DNA from: CADEED01 sp963839685
GTDB taxonomy: Bacteria > Pseudomonadota > Gammaproteobacteria > Steroidobacterales > Steroidobacteraceae
Length of the DNA: 64,000 nt
Direction of reading: 5' to 3'
Assembly: GCA_963839685.1 (NCBI GenBank)
Contig: CAWIVS010000015.1
Coordinates: forward strand, 60,297 to 124,296
Shown here piece after piece: positions 54,740 through 64,000 of the stretch. Below the pieces are notes generated by a model. It was not told the origin of the DNA, did no database searches, and was given only the letters and a program-made list of their open reading frames with translations. The first letter of the stretch is position 1. Every line of letters begins with the position of its first letter. A program made the position numbers and the translations under genes.

Positions 54740-55921
54740 TTATCTCGAAAGAAAGAGGCCGATGGCGGCCGCGAACGGCTCGATGTCCACCAGGAAGGCG
54801 TCATGGCCTTCGAGCGACGCCAGCGGCACGAACTCGGTGGCGGTGCCTGCGGCTTCAAAGGCGTTGGCGATCGCATTCTGCTCGTTGATCGTGAACAGGA
54901 TGTCCGACTCGACGCCGATCACCAGCGCTCGTTCGGCGGCGGCGCGCTTCAGCGCGGCGGCGGCGTTGCCGCCATGCGCCGACAGATCGAAGCGGTCCAT
55001 GGCGCGCGACAGGTACAGGTAGCAGTTCGGGTCGAACACCCCCACGAACTTGTCCGCCTGCGCGTTGAGGTAGTCCTGCACCGCGAATTCAGCCGGGAAA
55101 TGCGCACGGCCCGGGGGCAGTGACTGGTAGCGTCGATCGGACGCCGGGCGGCGGCCGAAGCGATGTTTCCATTCGGCGGCCGAGCGATAGGTGATCGTTC
55201 CGAGCTTGCGCGCCAGGCGCATCCCCGTGGTGGGTCGCACGTCACCGGAATACTGGCCCTCGCGCCACTCCGGATCGGTGAGGATGGCGTCGCGCTGCAG
55301 GGAGCGCAGCGCGATGGCAAATGGTGAGGCCGCGGGGCTTCCGGAGATGCTGATCACGCGGCGCGCGACGCCGCCGAACTGCGCCGCAAATGCCAGCACC
55401 ACCATGCCACCCAGCGAAGCACCCACTACGGCGGACAAGCTGTCGATGCCAAGTGCGCGCACCACTTCATAGCCGCCGCGAGCGATGTCCTCGACCGAGA
55501 GGTCGGGGAAATCGAGGCGATACGCCAGACCGGTGGCCGGATCGATCGAGGCGGGGCCCGAGGAACCAAAACAGCTCCCCAGCGAATTCACGCAGATGAC
55601 GAAGTAACGCCCGCTGTCGATGGCCTTGTCGGGGCCGACCATTTTCTCCCACCAGCCCTGCGATGGATCCTGCGGCGAAGACGCCGCGTGCGCAGAGGGC
55701 GAAAGACCGGTGAACAGCAGGATGGCGTTGTCGCGTGCCGCGTTGAGCTCTCCCCAGGTTTCGTAGGCGACGCGACCTTCGCTCAGCGTGCCGCCGCGCC
55801 AGAACGGAAACGGATCCGGCAGGCGTGCAAACCTGGTGGCCGGACCAAGGGTCACCTCAACAAGCTCTGCTGCAGCAGCCGCGCGCAATGCAGGCTCGAA
55901 TTGGCGCGGCGAGCCGCTCAC
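54740..55921 (-). CDS. MetX-family O-succinyltransferase (probably serine, possibly homoserine)
   Basis: A 393-residue alpha/beta hydrolase-fold acyltransferase. The nucleophile elbow VGASLGGM (Ser169) is followed by the Asp in VESDILF and the His in LEGHDAFL. SPSAHAA, NSLGSCFGSSGPASIDP and DPNCYLYLSRAMDRFD are typical of the Xanthomonas-type MetX branch reported to make O-succinylserine. The GTG start overlaps the stop of cysK (GTGA), so the two are co-translated. In many Xanthomonadales the pair replaces CysE in cysteine synthesis. Homoserine specificity cannot be excluded without testing. The C-terminus is complete. Confidence 0.85.
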   Translation of the reverse strand: MSGSPRQFEPALRAAAAAELVEVTLGPATRFARLPDPFPFWRGGTLSEGRVAYETWGELNAARDNAILLFTGLSPSAHAASSPQDPSQGWWEKMVGPDKAIDSGRYFVICVNSLGSCFGSSGPASIDPATGLAYRLDFPDLSVEDIARGGYEVVRALGIDSLSAVVGASLGGMVVLAFAAQFGGVARRVISISGSPAASPFAIALRSLQRDAILTDPEWREGQYSGDVRPTTGMRLARKLGTITYRSAAEWKHRFGRRPASDRRYQSLPPGRAHFPAEFAVQDYLNAQADKFVGVFDPNCYLYLSRAMDRFDLSAHGGNAAAALKRAAAERALVIGVESDILFTINEQNAIANAFEAAGTATEFVPLASLEGHDAFLVDIEPFAAAIGLFLSR

Positions 55922-56859
55922 GGCTCGGGGTCGCCGCCGTCGGCGATGCCTTCGAACAATGGTGTCGACAGGTAACGTTCGCCGGTATCCGGCAGCATCG
56001 CGAGTGTGACGCTGCCCGGGCCGGCTTCGCGTGCCACCTTGACCGCCGCCGAGAACGTGGCGCCACTGGAAATGCCCACAAAGATGCCCTCGCTCCTGGC
56101 CAGGGCGCGCGCGGCTTCGATGGCCTCGGCGTCGGCCACCGGCACGATGCGATCAGCCACATTGCGATCGAGCACCGCCGGCACGAAGTCGGGCGTCCAG
56201 CCCTGGATCTTGTGCGGCGTGAAGGGCTTGCCGGCTAACAACTGCGCGGCTTCGGGCTCGCACACGATGACCTTGGTGTCGGGGCGCGCCAGCTTGATCA
56301 TCTGTCCCGCGCCGGTGAGCGTGCCGCCCGTACCCCAGCCGGTGACGAAATGGTCGAGCCGCCGGCCGACGAAATCCTGGAGGATTTCCGGGCCGGTGGT
56401 GTTGCGGTGATACGCCGGGTTCGCCTCGTTTTCGAATTGCCGCGCGAGGAACCAGCCGTGTTTCTGCGCCAGTTCCGCCGCTTTGGCCACCATCGCCTGA
56501 CCGCGGCCGGCGGCGGGCGTGAGGATCACCTTGGCGCCCAGCATGCGCATGATCTTGCGGCGCTCGATCGAGAAGGTTTCCACCATGACGGCGACGAACG
56601 GGTAACCCTTCGCCGCGCAAACCATGGCGAGCGCGATGCCGGTGTTGCCCGAGGTGGCCTCGACCACCGTCTGGCCCGGCTTCAGCGTGCCGTTACGCTC
56701 GGCGTCCTCGATGATGGCGATCGCGAGGCGATCCTTGACCGAAGAGAGCGGATTGAAGAATTCGCACTTCACGTACATCGTCGTGCCGGCAGGCGCGAGC
56801 CGGTTGATTTTGACGATGGGAGTACGGCCGATAGTGCCTAGGATGTTGTCGTAGAGCAT
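55918..56859 (-). CDS. cysK: Cysteine synthase / O-acyl-serine sulfhydrylase CysK
   Basis: A 313-residue PLP enzyme. Lys42 (SSVKDRLA) forms the Schiff base; EATSGNTGIALAMV binds the substrate carboxylate; GTGGTLTGAG holds the phosphate; GISSGATFSAA ends the fold. It combines sulfide with an activated serine. Because of the overlap with the MetX-like gene the donor is likely O-succinylserine. The gene is the first of the pair; upstream 56860-56942 divides it from rluB, divergently, with a TATAAC-like box at about 56919. Confidence 0.93.
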   Translation of the reverse strand: MLYDNILGTIGRTPIVKINRLAPAGTTMYVKCEFFNPLSSVKDRLAIAIIEDAERNGTLKPGQTVVEATSGNTGIALAMVCAAKGYPFVAVMVETFSIERRKIMRMLGAKVILTPAAGRGQAMVAKAAELAQKHGWFLARQFENEANPAYHRNTTGPEILQDFVGRRLDHFVTGWGTGGTLTGAGQMIKLARPDTKVIVCEPEAAQLLAGKPFTPHKIQGWTPDFVPAVLDRNVADRIVPVADAEAIEAARALARSEGIFVGISSGATFSAAVKVAREAGPGSVTLAMLPDTGERYLSTPLFEGIADGGDPEP

Positions 56860-56942
56860 GGTGCGGGGACTCTAGGCGCGCAGGTATTTGGACACGAGGC
56901 TGGCCTTGGCATACCCATATAACGGTTGGTTATGCTGCGCCC

Positions 56943-57689
56943 GTGACGAATGAACGCTTGCAGAAACTGCTCGCGGGCGCGGGCCACGGCTCCCGCCGCG
57001 GCATCGAAGAATGGATTCGCGCCGGAAGGGTGACGATCAACGGCCGCCCGGCATCACTGGGGGACCGGGCCACGCACGGCGACCAGATCTGCCTGGATGG
57101 CCGCCCGCTCGACCTCACCGGATCCGCCGCATCCACCGAGGTGCTGCTGTATCACAAGCCACTGGGCGAGGTGACGACGCGCAGTGATCCGGAAGGGCGA
57201 CCGACCGTTTTCGACCACCTGCCGCCACCGGGCAGTGGCCGCTGGATCGTCGTAGGGCGACTCGACGTCAACACCTCCGGGCTTTTGTTGTTCACGAACG
57301 ATGGAGAGCTGGCGCATCGACTCATGCACCCGTCGAGTGAAATCGAGCGCGAATACCGGGTGCGCCTGCGCGACGTGCCGTCCGACGCGGTACTCGAGCG
57401 ACTGCGCCGGGGCGTGACGCTCGATGATGGACCGGCCAGCTTCGACCGCATCGAAATCGAATCGACCGAAGGCAGTCACTCCTGGTTTCGCGTCGCGCTG
57501 CATGAAGGCCGCAACCGGGAAGTGCGGCGATTGTTCGAACACGAAGGTTTCGAAGTCAGCAAATTGAGCCGCCAGCGGTACGGTCCGGTGGACCTGCCAC
57601 CCGACTTGCGTGGGGGTGAATTTCGCCGCCTGGATTCCGCCGCCGTCGCGCGTCTGTCGAAGGCGGCCGCGGCGGTCGAGCGCGACTGA
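56943..57689 (+). CDS. rluB: 23S rRNA pseudouridine synthase, RluB/RsuA family
   Basis: A 248-residue enzyme with an N-terminal S4 RNA-binding domain (RLQKLLAGAGHGSRRGIEEWIRAGRVTING) and a catalytic domain. The catalytic Asp108 is in GRLDVNTSGLLLFTNDG; YRVRLRDVP and EGRNREVRRLFEHEGFEV follow. It probably modifies U2605 of 23S rRNA. GTG 56943 is the start. It could be RluE or RluF, but the length and RLD motif favour RluB. Confidence 0.85.
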   Translation: MTNERLQKLLAGAGHGSRRGIEEWIRAGRVTINGRPASLGDRATHGDQICLDGRPLDLTGSAASTEVLLYHKPLGEVTTRSDPEGRPTVFDHLPPPGSGRWIVVGRLDVNTSGLLLFTNDGELAHRLMHPSSEIEREYRVRLRDVPSDAVLERLRRGVTLDDGPASFDRIEIESTEGSHSWFRVALHEGRNREVRRLFEHEGFEVSKLSRQRYGPVDLPPDLRGGEFRRLDSAAVARLSKAAAAVERD

Positions 57690-57707
57690 CATGTTAGGCT
57701 GCCGCGA

Positions 57708-58247
57708 ATGAGAACCACCGCTGCTGTGCTCGCACTCTGCCTGGCGTTGGTCACGGTGGACACAGTCAGGGCCGAGGTGCGTGATATCCGCGAGAATGCT
57801 TTCACCCTCGAAGCCACCGCGAACAGCAGCGCGTCGCCGGGCGAGATCTACCGCGCGTTCGGCACAGTGTCCGAGTGGTGGGATGCGGAACACACCTGGT
57901 CTGGTTCGTCGAAGAACCTCAGCCTGCAGCTACAGGCTGGCGGCTGCTTTTGCGAGCAGCTCCCCGACGGCGGTTCCATCCAGCACGGCCGGGTGATCTA
58001 CGTGCAACCCGGCGCCATGGTGCGTCTCGACGCGCCACTCGGACCGCTACAGGAAATGCCGGTCACCGGAATCCTGACTTTCAAACTGGCACCCCAGGGA
58101 GCCGGCACCCGGATCACGATGACTTACCGGGTGGCGGGCGGAATGACCATGGAATCGGCCAAACTGGCGCCCATCGTGGATTTCGTCATGGGCGTGCAGC
58201 TGGGACGTCTGAAGGCCTACGGCGATGCGCTCAAGCCGCAGAAGTAG
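57708..58247 (+). CDS. Secreted SRPBCC-family protein
   Basis: A 179-residue protein with a signal peptide (AAVLALCLALVTVDTVRA). The helix-grip START-like fold is suggested by SASPGEIYRAFGTVSEWWD at the N-terminus and GTRITMTYRVAGG near the end. It could bind a hydrophobic ligand. An MBL-fold hydrolase gene starts 32 bases downstream in the same direction, and the two may be one operon. Confidence 0.75.
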   Translation: MRTTAAVLALCLALVTVDTVRAEVRDIRENAFTLEATANSSASPGEIYRAFGTVSEWWDAEHTWSGSSKNLSLQLQAGGCFCEQLPDGGSIQHGRVIYVQPGAMVRLDAPLGPLQEMPVTGILTFKLAPQGAGTRITMTYRVAGGMTMESAKLAPIVDFVMGVQLGRLKAYGDALKPQK

Positions 58248-58279
58248 TTTGGCCGGTTGAGGGAAGAGAAAGAAAGGCC

Positions 58280-59224
58280 ATGAGCAAAGATCGGAATCGC
58301 CTGGTGATCACGTGTGCCGGGCTCCTGTTCACGAGTCTCGCGCTGCTGGCCGCGACGCCGGCGTTTGCGCAGGCGCCGGATCTGTCCAAGGTCGAATTTC
58401 GCACCGAAAAGCTCGGCGACAACCTGTTCGCGCTGTTCGGCGCCGGCGGCAACATCGCGGTGCTCAACGGTCCCGACGGCGCGCTGGTGGTGGACTCCGA
58501 TCTGGTCGAGTTGTCGCCGAAATTGCGCGCCGCGCTGACCTTGCTGAGCGAGCAGCCGGCGCGGTTCCTGGTCAACACACACTTTCACTTCGATCACGCC
58601 GGCGGAAACGCCACGCTCGGGCGCGGCGGCGCGGTGGTCGTGGCGCACGACAACGTGCGCAAGCACCTCATGACCCAGCAAGTGGTCGATGTCGGGGTCA
58701 AGATCGTGACCGGGCCGACCGCGCGCGAGGGACTCCCGGTGGTCACTTTCGCGGACGGCGTCAGGTTCCACGTGAATGAAGAAGTCGTGGCCGTCAATCA
58801 CGTCGCCAGCGCCCACACCGACAGCGATGCCTTCGTGTTCTTTGAAAAGGCGAACGTGCTGCATACCGGCGACCTGTTCATGAGCATTGGCTACCCGTTC
58901 GTGGATGCCGGAAACGGCGGCAGCCTGGAGGGGCTGATCGCGGCACATGCCCGGGCGCTTGCCATGTGTAATGACCAGACCCGGGTGATCCCGGGCCACG
59001 GCCCCCTGGCGACCAAGGCGGAGCTTCAGGCCTACCATGAGATGCTGGTGGTGGTGCGCCAACGCATCGCCGACCTGGTCAGGAAGGGACGTTCCCTGGA
59101 GCAGGTGCAGGCTGCCGCCCCTACAAAGGAGTACGACGAACGCTGGGGTAAGGGCTATGTGAAGGCCGATATCTTCATCCAGCGAGCTTTCATCGAGCTC
59201 AGCCGGGCCCGAAAGAAGGGGTGA
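58280..59224 (+). CDS. Secreted MBL-fold metallohydrolase
   Basis: A 314-residue metallo-beta-lactamase-fold protein with signal sequence (AGLLFTSLALLAATPAFA). The metal site is visible: THFHFDHAGG (H-x-H-x-D-H), ASAHTDSDA (His), LHTGDLF (Asp) and IPGHGPL (His). ATG 58280 is preceded by AGAAAG. Family members include quinoprotein relay proteins and alkyl-sulfatase or lactamase-like enzymes; substrate unknown. It is the last gene before the tRNA-tuf block. Confidence 0.87.
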   Translation: MSKDRNRLVITCAGLLFTSLALLAATPAFAQAPDLSKVEFRTEKLGDNLFALFGAGGNIAVLNGPDGALVVDSDLVELSPKLRAALTLLSEQPARFLVNTHFHFDHAGGNATLGRGGAVVVAHDNVRKHLMTQQVVDVGVKIVTGPTAREGLPVVTFADGVRFHVNEEVVAVNHVASAHTDSDAFVFFEKANVLHTGDLFMSIGYPFVDAGNGGSLEGLIAAHARALAMCNDQTRVIPGHGPLATKAELQAYHEMLVVVRQRIADLVRKGRSLEQVQAAAPTKEYDERWGKGYVKADIFIQRAFIELSRARKKG

Positions 59225-59372
59225 GTACGCCCTGGGATGCCGATATCGGCCAACCGGGCCCCTGGATCGGCGATTTGGGTCCCGAATATCCCTATATAGA
59301 TGAGTCGCGTGGAATCCCTGCCGGGTCAGGTTCGGAGCCCGACAATCCTTAGCAAAAGTCGCGCCAATGCCG

Positions 59373-59401
59373 TTGACACCCCGGGGGGTCGAAATCAGAA
59401 T
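59373..59401 (+). promoter_or_regulatory. Sigma-70 promoter of the tRNA-tuf operon
   Basis: TTGACA (59373-59378) is 17 bases from CAGAAT (59396-59401); the first tRNA starts 20 bases later. GC-rich discriminator (ACGCGGC) between -10 and tRNA is typical of stringently controlled stable-RNA promoters. Confidence 0.8.
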
Positions 59402-59420
59402 ACGCGGCTCGTTTTTTCCG

Positions 59421-59507
<87 letters not shown>

Positions 59508-59557
59508 TTGCGGGGATGTCAAGGTAGTTAGCTGGTAGGTGTGTGCGGGCGTCATCG

Positions 59558-59631
<74 letters not shown>

Positions 59632-59636
59632 GTAAA

Positions 59637-59712
59637 GCTCACGTAGCTCAGTTGGTAGAGCACGTCCTTGGTAAGGACGAGGTCAGCGGTTCAATCCCGC
59701 TCGTGAGCTCCA
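59637..59712 (+). tRNA. thrT: tRNA-Thr (anticodon GGU)
   Basis: Acceptor GCTCACG/CGTGAGC, anticodon stem CGTCC/GGACG, loop TTGGTAA with GGT at 59670-59672, CCA encoded. It is distinct from the tRNA-Thr(UGU) at 8070. Confidence 0.96.
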
Positions 59713-59769
59713 GTTTTCGCAGGGTATTTCGGTAGTTAGGCATCAGATTCAGGTTCAGAGGTTATCTCC

Positions 59770-60960
<1,191 letters not shown>

Positions 60961-60974
60961 GCAAGTGTCTAACT

Positions 60975-61050
60975 AGGCCAGTAGCTCAATTGGCAGAGCG
61001 GCGGTCTCCAAAACCGCAGGTTGGGGGTTCGATTCCCTCCTGGCCTGCCA
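60975..61050 (+). tRNA. trpT: tRNA-Trp (anticodon CCA)
   Basis: Acceptor AGGCCAG/CTGGCCT, anticodon stem GCGGT/ACCGC, loop CTCCAAA with CCA at 61008-61010, T-arm GGGTTCGATTCCC and encoded CCA. It sits between tuf and secE. Confidence 0.97.
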
Positions 61051-61060
61051 TCTGTTGAAC

Positions 61061-61447
61061 ATGAACGACGAACAGAAACATACATCCGCGGCGCCGGCAG
61101 CAACCGGTACCGTGCACTTGATCGCCGCCGTCGCGTTGGTGCTCGGCGGCATTGCGGCGTACTACGTCCTCAAGAGCCGTCCGGAAGCCTGGGCGAGCTG
61201 GGCGGCGCTCGCCGCCGGTGTCGTGCTCGGCGCACTGGTGTTCGCGATCTCGCCGAACGGCCGCGCGTTCTGGCAGTTCTTCCTCGAGTCGCGCGTCGAG
61301 TTGCGCAAAGTGTTCTGGCCGAGCCGCCAGGAGACCTTCACCACCACCCTGGTCGTGCTGGCCTTCGTGGCGGTGGCGAGCGTGTTCTTCTGGTTGCTCG
61401 ATCTGATGCTGGCTTCGGTGACGAAGTTCTTCACCGGCCAGGGCTGA
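61061..61447 (+). CDS. secE: Preprotein translocase subunit SecE
   Basis: A 128-residue three-helix SecE of the gammaproteobacterial type: two N-terminal helices and the conserved C-terminal amphipathic segment and helix (FFLESRVELRKVFWPSRQETFTTTLVVLAF). It forms the SecYEG channel. ATG 61061 is preferred over the TTG two codons upstream. nusG follows after 15 bases. Confidence 0.95.
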   Translation: MNDEQKHTSAAPAATGTVHLIAAVALVLGGIAAYYVLKSRPEAWASWAALAAGVVLGALVFAISPNGRAFWQFFLESRVELRKVFWPSRQETFTTTLVVLAFVAVASVFFWLLDLMLASVTKFFTGQG

Positions 61448-61462
61448 GAGGTAAAGATTTAA

Positions 61463-61996
61463 ATGGCACTTCGCTGGTACGTCGTACACGCCTATTCGAA
61501 TTTCGAGCATCGCGTTTCGGATGCGCTCAAGGAGCGCATCAAGCGCGACGGTCTCGAGCACAAGTTTGGCGAGATCCTCGTGCCGACCGAAGAAGTGGTC
61601 GAGATGCGCGATGGTCAGCGCCGCAAGAGTGAGCGCAAGTTCTACCCGGGCTACGTGCTCGTGCAGATGGATATGGATGAGCAGACCTGGCACCTGGTGC
61701 GTGACGTTCCCAAGGTGCTCGGGTTCATCGGTGGTACGCCCGACAAGCCGGCGCCGATCACCGAGAAGGAAGCCAACCAGATCCTGCGCCGCGTCGAAGA
61801 GGGCGTGGACAAGCCGCGTCCGAAGGTGCTGTTCGAGCCCGGCGAAGTGGTGCGCGTCACCAACGGGCCGTTCAACGATTTCAACGGTGTGGTCGAGAAC
61901 GTGAACTACGAGAAGAGCCGGCTGCAGGTGGCGGTGCAGATTCTCGGTCGCTCGACCCCGGTCGAGCTGGAATTCTCGCAGGTCGAAAAGGCCTGA
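61463..61996 (+). CDS. nusG: Transcription termination/antitermination factor NusG
   Basis: A 177-residue NusG: NGN domain (RWYVVHAYSNFEHRV, RKFYPGYVLVQMDMDEQTWHLVR, GFIGGT) then a KOW domain (FEPGEVVRVTNGPFNDFNGVVENV). It links RNA polymerase to Rho and to the ribosome. Overlaps nothing; 120 bases separate it from rplK, containing two CGGGCGC(A/G)AGCCCG hairpins. Confidence 0.98.
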   Translation: MALRWYVVHAYSNFEHRVSDALKERIKRDGLEHKFGEILVPTEEVVEMRDGQRRKSERKFYPGYVLVQMDMDEQTWHLVRDVPKVLGFIGGTPDKPAPITEKEANQILRRVEEGVDKPRPKVLFEPGEVVRVTNGPFNDFNGVVENVNYEKSRLQVAVQILGRSTPVELEFSQVEKA

Positions 61997-62116
61997 AGTT
62001 TTATGGACGACGTGCCGGGCGCAAGCCCGACACGGCGATTAATTTCCGGGCGCGAGCCCGTGACATGGGGAGCTACGTCAGCGTACGTAGCGTTGGCACC
62101 CAGGAGGTAGATAGTC

Positions 62117-62545
62117 ATGGCAAAGAAGGTAAACGGCTACGTAAAGCTGCAGGTACCTGCAGGCGCCGCGAATCCTGCTCCGCCGATCGGGCCCGCGCTC
62201 GGTCAGCAGGGCGTGAACATCATGGAGTTCTGCAAGCAGTTCAACGCTGCCACGCAGAAGGTGGAAAAGAACCTGCCGATCCCGGTGATCATCACCGTGT
62301 ACTCGGATCGCAGCTTCACTTTCATCATGAAGACGCCGCCGGCGTCGGTGTTGATCCGCAAGGCGATCGGCATCGAGAAGGGCAGCGGTACTCCGAACAC
62401 CTCCAAGGTGGGCAAGATCACGCGCAAGCAGCTCGAAGAGATCGCGAAGACGAAGACGCCGGACCTCACGGCCTCCGATCTCGACGCGGCGGTGCGCACG
62501 ATCGCAGGCAGCGCCCGTTCCATGGGCGTGGACGTAGTGGAGTAA
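62117..62545 (+). CDS. rplK: 50S ribosomal protein L11
   Basis: A complete 142-residue L11, beginning KKVNGYVKLQVPAGAANPAPPIGPALGQQGVNI, with the C-terminal rRNA-binding motif (TPDLTASDLDAAVRTIAGSARSMGV). It binds the GTPase-associated centre and is needed for RelA activation. A good AGGAGG precedes the start. rplA follows by three bases. In E. coli the operon is feedback-controlled by L1 binding to the leader; no clear L1-type site was identified here. Confidence 0.98.
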   Translation: MAKKVNGYVKLQVPAGAANPAPPIGPALGQQGVNIMEFCKQFNAATQKVEKNLPIPVIITVYSDRSFTFIMKTPPASVLIRKAIGIEKGSGTPNTSKVGKITRKQLEEIAKTKTPDLTASDLDAAVRTIAGSARSMGVDVVE

Positions 62546-62548
62546 GCC

Positions 62549-63242
62549 ATGGCAATTGCAAAACGTGAAAAGACCTGGAAAGCCAAGCTGACCCCGGGCA
62601 AGCAGTACCCGATCGACGACGCGCTCAAGATGGTCAAGGAATTCGCCACGGCGAAATTCAACGAGACCGTCGACTGCGCCGTGAATCTCGGCATCGACGC
62701 CGCCAAGTCCGACCAGCAGGTGCGCGGTTCCACCGTGATGCCGCACGGCACGGGCAAGACGCTGCGCGTGGCGGTGTTTACCGCCGGCAAGAACGTCGAG
62801 CTTGCCAAGGCCGCGGGCGCCGACATCGTCGGCTTGGAAGACCTGGCCGCGCAGGTCAAGGCCGGGCAGATCAATTTCGATCGCGTGATCGCCAGCCCGG
62901 ATGCCATGCGCGTCGTGGGCCAGCTCGGTCAGATCCTGGGTCCTCGCGGACTCATGCCGAACCCGAAGGTCGGCACGGTTACTCCGGATGTCGCCACGGC
63001 GGTGAAGAAACGCCAAGGCCGGCCAGGTGACCTACCGCGTCGACAAGGCGGGAATCATTCACTGCATCATCGGCAAGTCGAAGTTCGAGTCGAATCAGCT
63101 CAAGGACAACCTCATTGCGCTGATCAACGACCTCACCAAGGCGAAGCCGGCGACGTCCAAGGGCATTTACCTGAAGAAGATCACCCTCTCCTCGACCATG
63201 GGTCCGGGCGTGGTGGTCGACCAGGCGTCCCTGGGTTTGTAG
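62549..63242 (+). CDS. rplA: 50S ribosomal protein L1 (one frame break)
   Basis: L1 forms the ribosomal stalk at the E site and represses its own operon. The first 150 residues are typical (YPIDDALKMVKEFATAKFNETVD, GPRGLMPNPKVGTVTPDVATAV). Near 63008 the reading GTGAAGAAACGCC has one A more than the expected Val-Lys-Asn-Ala codons, after which the correct frame resumes (AGQVTYRVDKAGIIHC, STMGPGVVVDQASL). So a single-base homopolymer insertion explains the break, and a sequencing error is much more likely than a mutation in so conserved a gene. Confidence 0.96.
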
Positions 63243-63533
63243 TCAAGGGTTTACAGGTTTGAAGGTTTGATGCGGACCTGCCGCAAGGCAGGTTCCATCC
63301 AAGACCGCAGGCGAAGTCGGGGCTAACCACCCGCGGTTTCTTAATCGGAGACGGCCTGCGCAGATGGTGTACCGCTCAGACGGTGTTTCGACGGCGTTCC
63401 CTGGTTCAAGAGAAGGGGAACGTCGCAGCTACGCTGGATGAAGGTCGCTGTCGATTGGTGCCGGGCGCCGCCATCTCACGAGAGATGCGGAGTTCCGGAT
63501 TGTGAAAGTGACTTTTGTTCAGGAGGCGTGGAT
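63243..63533 (+). promoter_or_regulatory. rplJ leader (probable L10 autoregulatory leader)
   Basis: The gap between rplA and rplJ is 291 bases with no coding region. It contains several GC-rich hairpin-forming segments (such as GACCTGCCGCAAGGCAGGTTC near 63274) as expected for the L10 leader, where the L10-L12 complex binds to repress rplJL translation. An rplJ promoter is likely here too. The identification is by position. Confidence 0.6.
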
Positions 63534-64000
63534 ATGCCACTCAACCTCGATGACAAGAAAGTGCTGGTGGCCGAAGTGACCGAAATGGCGAAGACCGCCC
63601 TTTCGGTGGTCGCTGCCGAATACCGTGGACTCACGGTATCGCAGATGACCGATCTTCGCGCCAAGGCGCGCGCTTCAGGCGTGTACATGCGTGTCGTGAA
63701 AAACACGCTGGCTCGCAAGGCGTTCGCCGGCACGGCTTTCGAACCGGTTGGCCCGAAATTGAAGGGTCCGCTGGTACTGGCTTTCTCGAAGGACGATCCG
63801 GGCGCCGCGGCGCGCGTGGTCAAGGCCTTCTCGAAGGACAACGAAAAACTGGTCGCGACCCTCGTGTCCCTCGGCGGAGAAGTTCTCTCGGCCAAGGACC
63901 TCGAGAAAGTCGCGAGTCTGCCAACGCGCGCGCAGGCGCTGTCGCAACTTCTCGGTGTGCTCAAGGCGCCGATCCAGAAGTTCGTCAGCACGCTCGCCGC
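63534..64000 (+). CDS. rplJ: 50S ribosomal protein L10 (partial, runs off the end)
   Basis: The first 155 residues of L10: PLNLDDKKVLVAEVTEMAK, AEYRGLTVSQMTDLRAKAR, VVKNTLARKAF and LPTRAQALSQLLGVLKAPIQKF. It anchors the L7/L12 stalk. AGGAGG (63521-63526) lies 7 bases before ATG 63534. The gene continues beyond 64000. Confidence 0.98.
   Translation, partial: MPLNLDDKKVLVAEVTEMAKTALSVVAAEYRGLTVSQMTDLRAKARASGVYMRVVKNTLARKAFAGTAFEPVGPKLKGPLVLAFSKDDPGAAARVVKAFSKDNEKLVATLVSLGGEVLSAKDLEKVASLPTRAQALSQLLGVLKAPIQKFVSTLA

Overview
The window is a GC-rich bacterial chromosome segment. Its gene content fits a gammaproteobacterium of the Xanthomonadales/Steroidobacterales type; that placement is inferred from gene families, not from a database match. 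The clues are a tyrT-glyT-thrT-tuf-trpT-secE-nusG-rplKAJ block, a Xanthomonas-type GlcNAc cluster with a TonB receptor and a fused PTS protein, a fimT-pilVWXY1E minor-pilin operon, and a MetX-like succinyltransferase overlapping cysK.

Layout. 1-3.9 kb: end of plsY, birA, coaX, a SPOR protein, a HAD phosphatase and a small membrane protein. 3.95-11.3 kb: an accessory mosaic marked by pieces of one tRNA-Thr(UGU) gene. An 18-nt 5' fragment (3955-3972), the complete tRNA (8070-8145) and a 3' fragment (11271-11302) enclose an epimerase/oxidoreductase/glycosyltransferase set and then an M28 peptidase with an amidase. 11.3-17.3 kb: a VOC protein, an SDR, a Moco/flavin oxidoreductase/DUF6510 operon, envelope proteins and two tandem lipoproteins. 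17.3-31.1 kb: a complete chitobiose/GlcNAc module. nagR-nagB-nagA run leftward; a decayed TonB receptor, an intact one, a GH20 hexosaminidase, an EIIA-HPr-EI fusion and a GlcNAc EIICB run rightward. Near-identical TTGGTA-type elements lie at the control regions. 31.4-35.9 kb: an RND efflux pair.

36-41.6 kb: a GH2 glycosidase and a PL26-type exo-rhamnogalacturonan lyase. 41.6-44.5 kb: a degenerate EAL protein, a PilZ protein and a secreted EEP-fold enzyme. 44.5-51.6 kb: the minor-pilin/PilY1 operon. 51.8-59.2 kb: LemA, an M48 protease, serine/homoserine succinyltransferase-CysK, RluB, an SRPBCC protein and an MBL-fold protein. 59.4 kb to the end: tRNAs, tuf, secE, nusG, rplK, rplA and the start of rplJ.

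Quality. At least twenty reading-frame breaks interrupt otherwise well-conserved proteins, including the normally essential birA and the highly conserved rplA (one extra A in an A-run). Other long genes (RND, TonB receptor, nagE, tuf, M48) are clean. I read most breaks as assembly indels and annotate those loci as single genes. The exception is the first TonB receptor (20488-21079), which is also grossly shortened. No transposase, integrase, CRISPR array or phage gene was seen.
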